A stretch of DNA of 11,321 bases from the NCBI GenBank assembly GCA_023431285.1, contig JAEYXN010000132.1, positions 1 to 11,321 on the forward strand. The letters are read 5' to 3'. The DNA is from Bacteroidota bacterium. GTDB taxonomy: Bacteria; Bacteroidota; Bacteroidia; Cytophagales; Cyclobacteriaceae. The stretch's first letter is position 1, and each line of letters starts with the position of its first letter. The notes beneath the pieces are model-generated. The model had not been told where the DNA came from and searched no databases. It saw only the letters and a program-made list of their open reading frames with translations. Below, one piece after another: positions 1-6,378 of this stretch. The position numbers and the translations under genes were made by a program.

Positions 1-37
1 ATAAGGCAGCTTCGGGTTCGAACAGATTGTTATCCAT
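1..37 (-). CDS. Possible 5' end of a leftward gene, truncated by window edge
   Basis: On the - strand an ATG at 37-35 opens a frame that stays open to base 1 and reads MDNNLFEPEAAL. The sequence has a natural-looking N-terminal composition and resembles the starts of small DinB-like/DUF1569 proteins (commonly M-x-x-LF-[ED]-P...), but twelve residues cannot establish a family. If real, this gene diverges from the radical SAM gene and 38-292 is a shared divergent promoter region. The assignment rests only on the open frame and its position. Confidence 0.35.
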   Translation of the reverse strand, partial: MDNNLFEPEAAL

Positions 38-120
38 AACTATCAGTAATCGTGCATGGCTTTTTATCGACGACTTCCATTTTGGTTGAAGTGACCTTGA
101 TTATTGCTTTTGATATAAAC

Positions 121-141
121 GCCTCTCCTTTTGGAAGAGGC
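121..141. other. Small hairpin in the upstream intergenic region
   Basis: GCCTCT (121-126) pairs with AGAGGC (136-141), and an inner CC/GG pair closes a TTTT loop with one bulged A. The shape resembles Bacteroidota intrinsic terminators (GC stem, CCTTTTGG core), but neither strand has a strong U tract after it. If the flanking genes diverge, as proposed, a terminator would not be expected here. It could instead be a regulatory or remnant structure. The rest of 38-292 is AT-rich and shows no convincing gene. Confidence 0.35.
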
Positions 142-292
142 TGTCTTGCTCATGAGCAATTCACCCGTCAGACAAACGAAAGTGATAGCATAACGGGATG
201 GCCTGAAATATGTACGATAAACTTTAGATTAGTATCTTAGGCAATTAACGTGAATCAACTTTTAAGTAAAACACACCCTTAAATCATTGTGA

Positions 293-1879
293 ATGCAAAA
301 ACTCAGAATCGCTATCATCGATTTAGTAAGTAAAGGACCTGCAAACACCTTATGGGCACGCGTAATGCATGCTAACCTTGCCAGCATTATGCCGCAGGTA
401 GTCGCCACGTGGTGCGATGAGGAAGGTCATGAGGTAAGCTTTACCTGTTATACTGGCTTTGAAGATCTGAAGAAAGAGCTCTCACAAAAGGTGGACGTTG
501 TGTTCATCTGTTCATTCAGTCAGGCCGCGTACCTGGCGTACTCGGTCAGTGCCTACTTCCGGAGTAAAGGTGCGGTCACTGTTCTTGGCGGCCCTCATGC
601 CAGGTGTTATCCAGATGACGCGCTTCAGTACTTCGATTATGTCCTTGGATTTACGCATAGGTCAACCGTTCTACGGGTGCTGAATGAACGACGACGCCAC
701 ACTGAATTAGGTACTTACCTGAGTGAGAAACGACAGCCGGAAGAATTTCCAAGTCTCCGCTCGCGGTGGAAATACATCAGCCCGACATTGAAGAAAGCAC
801 CACTGGTGAAGTTCATTCCGATGATGGCGAGCGTTGGATGCCCGTACACATGCTCCTTTTGCATCGACGCAACGGTACCATATGAACAACTCAGCCTCGA
901 TGCCTTGAAAGACGATCTGTCATTCCTGCTCACTAAGGTGAAGAACCCTATGGTAGCATGGCAGGATCCAAACTTCGGAATCAGGTTTCGCGAGAACATG
1001 GACGCCATCGAATCTGTGGCGCCACCCGGAAAATTCCAGTTCCTTGCGGAAAGCAGCCTGTCTATCCTCACGGAAGAACACTTGAAGATCATGAAGAAGA
1101 ACAACTTCAAAGCGCTTCTTCCCGGTATTGAATCCTGGTATGAAATGGGAAACAAATCCAGGGCTGCACACCTGGGTGCAGAAGCGAAAATGAAACAGGT
1201 CGCTGAACATGTCAACATGGTGCTGGAGTATGTTCCGTATATCCAGACGAACTTCGTACTCGGACTGGATTGTGACGCTGGTGATGAACCTTTTGAACTG
1301 ACAAAACAATTTGTTGATAAGGCGCCAGGCGCATTCCCTGGATACTCGTTGCTCACTGCTTTTGGTGAAGCAGCCCCGCTCAATCTAAAGTATCAGCAGG
1401 AAGATCGCGTTCTTGCCTTGCCATTTCATTTTCTGAACAATCACCTGGGGATGAATCTGAAGCCAAAGAATTACGAGTGGGTTGAGTTTTATGATAAAGT
1501 CATTGACCTCACTGAACATAGCTTTTCAGTCAAGGCAATTGCCCGGCGCTTCAGCGCTACGAAAGACTTCACGTCCCGGTGGATGAACGTAATGCGCGCA
1601 GTGTCCAATGAAGGGTATGGACGGATCAGATTCTACAAGAGTATGCGGAACAACCTCGCCAATGACCGCCAGTTTAGAAGTTACTTCGAAGGAGAGACAA
1701 CAGAAATCCCGCCGTTCTATCAACGCATCATCGAAAAAGATCTTGGTGAATGGCTCGAGTGGTTGCCTAAAGGCGCGTTACACCACGACCCGAATGCCTA
1801 CCGTAAAAAGATCAACGGCGCCCCCCCGAAAGTCATTGCCGGAAAAACATACCACAGCACAGAGGAGCGCGTAGCCTGA
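293..1879 (+). CDS. B12-binding-type radical SAM protein
   Basis: This 528-aa cytoplasmic protein has the two-part layout of cobalamin-type radical SAM enzymes. Residues ~1-140 form a Rossmann-like domain with the typical stretch of an AYxxSxYFRxKG helix followed by VLGGPHARCYPDDAL (about 93-112). The radical SAM core follows, with the [4Fe-4S]/SAM motif CxxxCxxC at C183, C187 and C190 (GCPYTCSFC), so it should cleave SAM to make a 5'-deoxyadenosyl radical. The canonical DxHxxG cobalamin-ligand motif is not seen in the N-terminal domain, and the usual GE after the YVLG strand is GF, so cobalamin may bind base-off without a His ligand or not at all. Substrate is not predictable. The C-terminal ~130 residues are charged and match no domain I recognise. 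The ATG at 293 starts directly on a hydrophobic strand (KLRIAIIDL), as expected for the fold. No Shine-Dalgarno is visible, which is normal in this phylum. The GH97 gene begins 84 bp downstream on the same strand. Confidence 0.88.
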   Translation: MQKLRIAIIDLVSKGPANTLWARVMHANLASIMPQVVATWCDEEGHEVSFTCYTGFEDLKKELSQKVDVVFICSFSQAAYLAYSVSAYFRSKGAVTVLGGPHARCYPDDALQYFDYVLGFTHRSTVLRVLNERRRHTELGTYLSEKRQPEEFPSLRSRWKYISPTLKKAPLVKFIPMMASVGCPYTCSFCIDATVPYEQLSLDALKDDLSFLLTKVKNPMVAWQDPNFGIRFRENMDAIESVAPPGKFQFLAESSLSILTEEHLKIMKKNNFKALLPGIESWYEMGNKSRAAHLGAEAKMKQVAEHVNMVLEYVPYIQTNFVLGLDCDAGDEPFELTKQFVDKAPGAFPGYSLLTAFGEAAPLNLKYQQEDRVLALPFHFLNNHLGMNLKPKNYEWVEFYDKVIDLTEHSFSVKAIARRFSATKDFTSRWMNVMRAVSNEGYGRIRFYKSMRNNLANDRQFRSYFEGETTEIPPFYQRIIEKDLGEWLEWLPKGALHHDPNAYRKKINGAPPKVIAGKTYHSTEERVA

Positions 1880-1963
1880 AGAAGTATTCCGCTTCACGCT
1901 GAGTCTTTGTGCCTCTCCGTTTTATTTGCATTTTTGGCATGCAAAACCCAAACATCCTACACA

Positions 1964-4162
1964 ATGAAAAAGCAAGTCCTTTTTTTGATTTGTATGCTCC
2001 TCAGCCTGCAGGTCGTCTCGCAGGAACTTCGTTCTCCAAACGGAAAGCTATCCATGAACTTCGGGATCACCTCAGGAGGAGTTCCAACGTATAAAGTCTT
2101 CTACCAGTCACGGCCCGTCATTAAAGAAAGCAAGCTCGGTCTTGAATTAAAACGCGGGAAAACCGCAGCCGGGTTTGGCACCGATACAGAAGTCTCCAAA
2201 GGTGCGGGCGATCCATCAACCTCATTATACAACAACTTCGAGATCACTGACACGAAGACTTCCACGTTCGATGAAACATGGACACCCGTATGGGGCGAGG
2301 TGAAAACCATCCGGAACCATTACAACGAAATGGCTATCAGTCTGAGACAGAGAGATACAGACCGCGTACTCATCATACGGTTTCGGATGTTCGACGAGGG
2401 ACTCGCATTCCGATATGAGTTCCCTCTGCAGAAGAACCTGACCTATTTCGTTATCAATGAAGAAAAGACGCAGTTTGCCATGACCGGCGATCACACTGCT
2501 TTCTGGATCCCCGGTGACTATGATACGCAGGAATATGATTACACTACATCGCGTCTTTCAGAGATTAGGAAACTGATGGAGAAGTCTATCACAGGAAACC
2601 TTTCGCAAAAGAGCTTCTCAACAACCGGTGTGCAGACTTCCCTGATGATGAAGACCAGTGATGGAATCTACCTGAATATTCATGAGGCTGCGCTGATCGA
2701 CTACTCCTGTATGCACCTGAACCTCGATGATAAGAACATGATCTTTGAATCATGGCTGACACCAGACGCGTCCGGTGCAAAAGGGTATCTTCAGGCTCCG
2801 ACGCAATCGCCATGGCGGACAATTATGGTCAGTAATGATGCGCGCGATATCGTCGCCTCAAAGATGACTTACAACCTCAACGAGCCCTGCAAGATCGAAG
2901 ACACATCCTGGATCAAGCCTGTGAAATACATTGGTGTCTGGTGGGAAATGATCACCGGAAAGTCGTCGTGGTCATACACCGATGAGTATCCAACTGTTCA
3001 GCTTAACAAAACCGACTTCAGCAAAGCCAAACCGAATGGTCGCCACGGTGCCGCTACTGAAAACGTAAAACGATATATTGATTTTGCCGCGAAGCATGGA
3101 TTCGATGGCGTGCTGGTGGAAGGGTGGAACATCGGCTGGGAAGACTGGTTCGGTAACTCGAAAGATTATGTGTTTGATTTCCTCACGCCATATCCTGATT
3201 TCGATCTTAAGGGAATAGAGGAATATGCAAAATCGAAAGGTGTTAAGATGATCATGCATCATGAAACATCGAGCTCGGTTCGGAATTATGAACGCCATAT
3301 GGATGCTGCTTATAAGCTCATGAAGGATCATGGCTACGATGCGGTGAAGAGTGGTTATGTAGGAGACATTATTCCAAGAGGTGAAAACCATTATAGTCAA
3401 TGGTTGGTGAACCATTACCAGTACGCGGTAGAAAAGGCTGCCGAATATAAGATTATGGTCAATGCTCACGAGGCAGTGCGCCCGACCGGAATTGCACGAA
3501 CCTATCCTAACCTCATCGGCAATGAGTCGGCCAGAGGCACAGAGTATCAGGCTTTCGGTGGTTCCAAACCCAACCATGTAACGATTCTACCCTTTACGAG
3601 ACTCCTTGGAGGTCCTATGGATTATACGCCAGGGATCTTTGAAATGGATATCTCGAAACTCAATCCGGAGAACAATTCATGGGTGAACAGCACATTGGCT
3701 AATCAGCTTGCGCTCTATGTTACCCTATACAGTCCGTTGCAAATGGCAGCAGATCTTCCTGAGCACTATGATAAATTTCCCGATGCGTTTCAGTTTATCA
3801 AGGATGTCGCGCTTGACTGGGACGAGAGCCACTACCTCGAAGCCGAGCCCGGGGAGTATGTCACTGCAGCCAGGAAGGCAAAGAACTCTGAGAAGTGGTT
3901 TTTAGGAAGTGTTGGTGGTAACGAGGCAAGGACCTCCTCCATAGCTTTTAATTTCCTCGACAAGGACAAGACTTACATTGCCACGATTTATTCCGACACA
4001 CAGAAATCACATTACGAGGACAACCCTCAGTCGTACGCGATCCGTAAGGTCATTGTTAGTAGTAAATCAGTCCTGAAGCAGTACGTCGCTCCTGGCGGGG
4101 GATATGCGATAAGCATTGTGCCCGCTCAGAAGAACGACTTGAAAGGGTTGAAGAAGCTGTAG
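1964..4162 (+). CDS. Secreted GH97 family glycoside hydrolase (SusB-like, inverting residue set)
   Basis: This 732-aa enzyme has a hydrophobic signal peptide (about residues 1-20, ending near VVSQ). It then shows the GH97 plan: N-terminal beta-supersandwich (~20-290), catalytic (beta/alpha)8 barrel (~300-600) and C-terminal beta domain (~620-732). Motifs include VEGWN (E386), HHET (E434), NAHE (E503), and NESARGTEY (E521 and E527). These fall at a constant ~5-residue offset from the SusB glutamates E391, E439, E508, E526 and E532, which bind Ca2+ and act in catalysis. E190 probably matches SusB E194. The KSGYVG segment has Gly464 where retaining GH97 alpha-galactosidases carry an Asp nucleophile, so an inverting alpha-glucosidase-type enzyme is expected (inference). 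An upstream TTG at 1907 would add 19 residues in front of the signal peptide; ATG 1964 is preferred because MKKQVLF begins a standard signal peptide. No susC/susD-type genes are adjacent, so substrate context is missing. Confidence 0.93.
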   Translation: MKKQVLFLICMLLSLQVVSQELRSPNGKLSMNFGITSGGVPTYKVFYQSRPVIKESKLGLELKRGKTAAGFGTDTEVSKGAGDPSTSLYNNFEITDTKTSTFDETWTPVWGEVKTIRNHYNEMAISLRQRDTDRVLIIRFRMFDEGLAFRYEFPLQKNLTYFVINEEKTQFAMTGDHTAFWIPGDYDTQEYDYTTSRLSEIRKLMEKSITGNLSQKSFSTTGVQTSLMMKTSDGIYLNIHEAALIDYSCMHLNLDDKNMIFESWLTPDASGAKGYLQAPTQSPWRTIMVSNDARDIVASKMTYNLNEPCKIEDTSWIKPVKYIGVWWEMITGKSSWSYTDEYPTVQLNKTDFSKAKPNGRHGAATENVKRYIDFAAKHGFDGVLVEGWNIGWEDWFGNSKDYVFDFLTPYPDFDLKGIEEYAKSKGVKMIMHHETSSSVRNYERHMDAAYKLMKDHGYDAVKSGYVGDIIPRGENHYSQWLVNHYQYAVEKAAEYKIMVNAHEAVRPTGIARTYPNLIGNESARGTEYQAFGGSKPNHVTILPFTRLLGGPMDYTPGIFEMDISKLNPENNSWVNSTLANQLALYVTLYSPLQMAADLPEHYDKFPDAFQFIKDVALDWDESHYLEAEPGEYVTAARKAKNSEKWFLGSVGGNEARTSSIAFNFLDKDKTYIATIYSDTQKSHYEDNPQSYAIRKVIVSSKSVLKQYVAPGGGYAISIVPAQKNDLKGLKKL

Positions 4163-4165
4163 GCA

Positions 4166-4200
4166 CAAGTAGTAGCAAGTAACAAGTAGCAAGTAGCAAG
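4166..4200 (+). repeat. Left 7-bp tandem array (CAAGTAR)
   Basis: Starting 4 bp after the GH97 stop codon, the unit CAAGTAG/CAAGTAA occurs at 4166, 4176, 4183 and 4190, ending in a partial CAAG at 4197. A 3-bp TAG insertion separates units one and two. The same heptamer, as CARGTAR on the opposite strand, builds the right array at 4366-4522, so the two arrays face each other as an imperfect inverted pair. On the + strand it would lie in the 3' UTR of the GH97 transcript. Confidence 0.8.
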
Positions 4201-4222
4201 AGTGTTCGATAGATGGGCCCAC

Positions 4223-4278
4223 TGCTCTTCTGTAGAGAACAAATCAATGCTGTAGCCTCGAAGATCACCAGAAGAGCA
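4223..4278. repeat. 10-bp perfect inverted repeat in the core between arrays
   Basis: TGCTCTTCTG at 4223-4232 is the exact reverse complement of CAGAAGAGCA at 4269-4278, with a 36-nt spacer. It could fold in transcripts reading through from either side. The long loop and lack of a T tract argue against a simple intrinsic terminator. Confidence 0.5.
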
Positions 4279-4365
4279 ACTGAACATTCTTACTGAATGC
4301 GTCCAACTAGCCGACAGGCTGACCGCTGACCGATAGCGGGTACAAATAACCGGGTGCCACTTATG

Positions 4366-4522
4366 CCACCTGTTACTTGCTACCTGCTCCGGCGCCTCGC
4401 CTTCTACTTGTTACCTGCTACCTGCTACGGCGCTTCGCCCTACCTGCTACGGCGCCTCGCCCTGCTACCTGTTACCTGCTACCTGCCACGGCGCTTCGCC
4501 CTACCTGCCACGGCGATTCGCC
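4366..4522 (-). repeat. Right composite array: 7-bp repeats with five GGCG-NNN-CGCC mini-hairpins, ~61-bp period
   Basis: On the - strand the array is built from heptamers CAGGTAG/CAGGTAA/CAAGTAG broken by an 11-nt palindromic module. On the + strand these modules are GGCG-NNN-CGCC at 4391, 4429, 4451, 4490 and 4512, with 3-nt loops CCT, CTT, CCT, CTT and ATT. Start-to-start distances alternate 38, 22, 39, 22, so the true unit is about 61 bp, repeated roughly 2.5 times. The last hairpin ends 2 bp from the adhesin stop codon (4525), so in the - strand transcript the array is the immediate 3' UTR. It may act in termination or mRNA 3'-end protection, or be a REP-like element; the sequence does not decide between these. 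Confidence 0.8.
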
Positions 4523-4524
4523 TC

Positions 4525-4923
4525 TCACTTTGCAACAACCATCTTCTTCTTATCAGCAATCCTTCCATCAACAACCAATTGATAGATGTAATTGCCATTG
4601 CTAAGGACAGTACCAGGGATTTCGATCTCACCCTTTCCGAAGGTGCTGACGAGTTGTGAATAGACTTCCTGTCCTGTGACAGAGTACACGATAATCTTTG
4701 CAGAGCCTGATGTTTCAGGAATGTAGTAAGGAATCACAGTGGACGCCGCATAAGGATTCGGGATATTCTGAAAAAGTTGTGCTCCACCGCGGTCGGAAGT
4801 TTCAGGAAGAGGAGTGCCTTTCTTCAGAGCGGCGATTTCCTCCTTAAGATCCTGTATTATTTTAGCTTGTTCAACCGCCATCGCGTTAAGTTCTTTCACT
4901 GCATTGATCAGCATGTAATTCAC
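4525..4923 (-). CDS. C-terminal fragment of the split adhesin: coiled coil plus T9SS type A sorting domain
   Basis: This 132-residue reading frame (GTG at 4923, or ATG at 4914) is in the same frame as the upstream 4945-6123 ORF and separated from it by one TAA plus seven codons (LDYDANA). It starts with the helix that normally ends S74 chaperone regions (NYMLINAVKELNAMAVEQ). A heptad-patterned coiled coil to about residue 36 follows (IIQDLKEEIAALKK), then a Pro/Glu/Gly linker. The rest is a T9SS type A sorting domain: NIPNPYAASTVIPYYIP, the IVYSVTGQEVYS strand, and a terminal KKKMVVAK. It has no signal peptide, so if translated alone it could not reach the T9SS. It is best read as the detached C-terminus of the 4525-6123 gene. 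Independent function is unlikely. Confidence 0.75.
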   Translation of the reverse strand: MNYMLINAVKELNAMAVEQAKIIQDLKEEIAALKKGTPLPETSDRGGAQLFQNIPNPYAASTVIPYYIPETSGSAKIIVYSVTGQEVYSQLVSTFGKGEIEIPGTVLSNGNYIYQLVVDGRIADKKKMVVAK

Positions 4924-4944
4924 TGCGTTCGCATCATAGTCGAG

Positions 4945-6123
4945 TTATTGTTCTTTCCCACCCTCGACATTCTCATGCGTAAATTCACTCACAGTATGGG
5001 GAGCTATCTTCTGGATCTCCTGCGCGATAATTCCTACATAGCGACGATCTGTTGGCATGCCTGCTTTGCCATTGTATGAAAACCATACAGGGTTGATCTG
5101 AAGAACCTGATCTAGTCCCTCATTGAATGGTTGAATATCTTTCTTTAAGCGCTTGTCAGAAGCAACGGTCCATGATCCACCTCCGGGTTTCGCAGCCACA
5201 CCATTGACATGCAGAAGATAGGAGGGGGCGCTTGTGCCTATTCCTACGTTGGTGGTTACATTGGCGCTATTCTCACCATTGATGGATCCGATGACAACGG
5301 CATTCGAAACTCTCACATAAGATTTATGACCTATCGCAGTAGAGTAGTTGATACTCCCCGCTGAGGTCTGGGCGTAATTTCCCAACGTGGTATTAAAACT
5401 TCCTGTCGTGTTATTCCTTCCCGCAGAGCGGCCGATGAACGTATTCTCCCGACCCGTTGTAGTTTGCATTCCTGCCTCTGTTCCGAAGAAAGCATTCCGA
5501 TAGCCTGTCGTGTTGGCCACGCCGCTTCGGGTTCCGGCGAACGTATTGTGTTCTCCGGTGGTGTTTGCAAATCCTGCGTTTCCACCAAGAAAAGCGTTCC
5601 AGCTTCCGGTGGTAGTTTTCTCTCCCGTGGCATAACCAATAAAAGTATTATTACTTCCATTGTTGTTATAGCCAGACCTCGAGCCAAAAAAGGCGTTCTG
5701 ATTTCCGGTAGTATTCAGATATGCAGAGGCGGACCCGAAAAAAGAATTGCTTCCTCCGGTGGAATTCGAATACCCGGCAAGATTTCCGAAGAAAGAATTA
5801 GATGAAGCCGAAACGTTGTTTGATCCCGCAGCCCAACCAACGAAAGTATTGCTTAATCCGGTTGTGTTGTCGTATCCTGCAAAGCTTCCTATGAAAGTAT
5901 TATAACTGGCTGAAGTACTGAGGTATCCGGCCTGGTAACCCATGAAGGTGTTATACCACCCGGAATTCCCGTTGACCGAAGCTTGGTATCCAACGAAAGC
6001 GTTATAGTTCCCGGTGTTTGAAGTACCCGACTGGTAGCCGGCAAAATAATTTCCAACCTGGGCCTGGGCGGAATGAACATAGACCATGGATGCCACGGTC
6101 AACACTGTAAAGAGTCGTTTCAT
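4945..6123 (-). CDS. Repeat-rich surface adhesin with S74 (tail-fibre-type) chaperone domain, prematurely stopped
   Basis: The product is 392 aa: a signal peptide (residues 1-21, MKRLFTVLTV...AQA), then fourteen repeats of 17 residues with consensus N-[TAS]-F-x-G-x-x-[AS]-G-x-x-N-T-T-G-x-x (25-261), a form typical of trimeric beta-helix stalks. A VGIGTSAPSYLLHVNG segment (293-308) leads into a peptidase S74 intramolecular chaperone domain from about 321 (SDKRLKKDI, then VGIIAQEIQKIAP at 363-375). Ser322-Asp323 match the conserved site where S74 domains cut themselves off after helping the stalk trimerise. The ORF ends at a TAA (4945-4947) that replaces the expected Tyr codon in GKEQ[Y]LDYDANAVNYML; the same frame continues into 4525-4923. 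Full length would be ~532 residues. It is probably a cell-surface or secreted fibre. The stop may be a true nonsense mutation, strain-level phase variation, or a sequencing error at one base. Confidence 0.85.
   Translation of the reverse strand: MKRLFTVLTVASMVYVHSAQAQVGNYFAGYQSGTSNTGNYNAFVGYQASVNGNSGWYNTFMGYQAGYLSTSASYNTFIGSFAGYDNTTGLSNTFVGWAAGSNNVSASSNSFFGNLAGYSNSTGGSNSFFGSASAYLNTTGNQNAFFGSRSGYNNNGSNNTFIGYATGEKTTTGSWNAFLGGNAGFANTTGEHNTFAGTRSGVANTTGYRNAFFGTEAGMQTTTGRENTFIGRSAGRNNTTGSFNTTLGNYAQTSAGSINYSTAIGHKSYVRVSNAVVIGSINGENSANVTTNVGIGTSAPSYLLHVNGVAAKPGGGSWTVASDKRLKKDIQPFNEGLDQVLQINPVWFSYNGKAGMPTDRRYVGIIAQEIQKIAPHTVSEFTHENVEGGKEQ
5341..6051 (-). repeat. Fourteen 17-residue (51-bp) coding repeats
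   Basis: These encode residues 25-261 of the adhesin. Units begin at each N-[TAS]-F/L-x-G motif. The period is 17 residues except for units 1 and 8 (16) and the last (18). DNA identity between units is modest, so they have diverged by substitution and are not recent slippage products. The invariant Asn, Gly and small hydrophobic positions fit a stacked beta-helical turn. Confidence 0.85.
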
Positions 6124-6242
6124 AGAGATGGGTTATTTTGGTTAATACGATGCAGCGTGGAAAGCCTGTCGAAATCATCATCACGAATAACGGAATGGTA
6201 GTATCAGGCGATGTACACCATTACTCAGCACGGAGTGGGTTA

Positions 6243-6273
6243 CAAAGATTAAGAAAATATTTCCAGTGATCAA
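6243..6273 (-). promoter_or_regulatory. Candidate Bacteroidota-type promoter for the adhesin gene
   Basis: On the - strand TTG (6273-6271) is followed after 20 nt by AATCTTTG (6250-6243), one mismatch from the Bacteroidota sigma-ABfr -7 box TAnnTTTG with a -33 TTG. Transcription would start near 6236, giving a ~110-nt leader before the ATG at 6123. The assignment is by pattern only; the short consensus makes chance matches common. Confidence 0.35.
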
Positions 6274-6320
6274 TCACCCCAGGGAAATAAGTATAGATCA
6301 GAGACTGAAGAACGAACGAC

Positions 6321-6378
6321 AATTTTGGAGACAGCGCTGAGCTTCGTCCGCTCAGCAGCTGTCTCCACTCTCAAAATT
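6321..6378 (-). terminator. Large terminator-like hairpin after the ELWxxDGT gene
   Basis: GGAGACAGCGCTGAGC (6327-6342) pairs with GCTCAGCAGCTGTCTCC (6350-6366): 16 base pairs with one bulged A and a 7-nt loop. Flanking AATTTT (6321-6326) and AAAATT (6373-6378) can extend the stem past a 6-nt internal bulge. It starts at the stop codon of the 954-aa gene (6378-6380), so it is the first thing in its 3' UTR. There is no poly-U run, so it may stabilise the mRNA 3' end instead of, or as well as, terminating. Confidence 0.6.

Larger units (their letters stand above)
4163..4524. other. Convergent intergenic region made largely of repeats
   Basis: This 362-bp gap lies between the 3' ends of the GH97 gene (+) and the adhesin gene (-). 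It holds a short left repeat array (4166-4200), a unique core of about 165 bp with a 10-bp inverted repeat and a CCGCT/AGCGG hairpin (around 4323-4338), and a long right repeat array (4366-4522). The open frames across the right array are products of its 7-bp periodicity, with Leu/Pro/Ala/Tyr-rich low-complexity translations, and I do not regard them as genes. Confidence 0.75.

Noticed and set aside
52..240. 62-aa open frame on the + strand upstream of the radical SAM gene
   Set aside because: No recognisable motif, unusual composition, and it spans the hairpin at 121-141; a chance frame in an intergenic region is more likely.
715..1383. 222-aa antisense frame inside the radical SAM gene
   Set aside because: Shadow of a gene with strong family motifs on the + strand; its translation is Ser/Phe-rich without domains.
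1899..1920. CTGAGTCTTTGTGCCTC stretch that resembles short dispersed intergenic repeats and, weakly, a -7 box
   Set aside because: Only one copy in the window and no TTG at the right distance upstream, so neither a repeat nor a promoter can be supported.
1907..1963. N-terminal extension of the GH97 protein from a TTG start
   Set aside because: It would place 19 residues before a complete signal peptide; the ATG at 1964 gives a standard secreted GH97 N-terminus.
2972..3577. 201-aa antisense frame inside the GH97 gene
   Set aside because: It lies opposite the conserved catalytic barrel of GH97 and shows no domain of its own.
4366..4522. Possible CRISPR array because of regularly spaced palindromic modules
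   Set aside because: The spacers are themselves repeats of 7 bp and not unique sequences, the palindrome is only 11 bp, and no cas gene is present.
4354..4659. Overlapping + strand frames of 101 and 75 aa across the right repeat array
   Set aside because: Low-complexity Leu/Pro/Tyr/Ala translation generated by the 7-bp repeat, running antisense into the T9SS domain of the adhesin.
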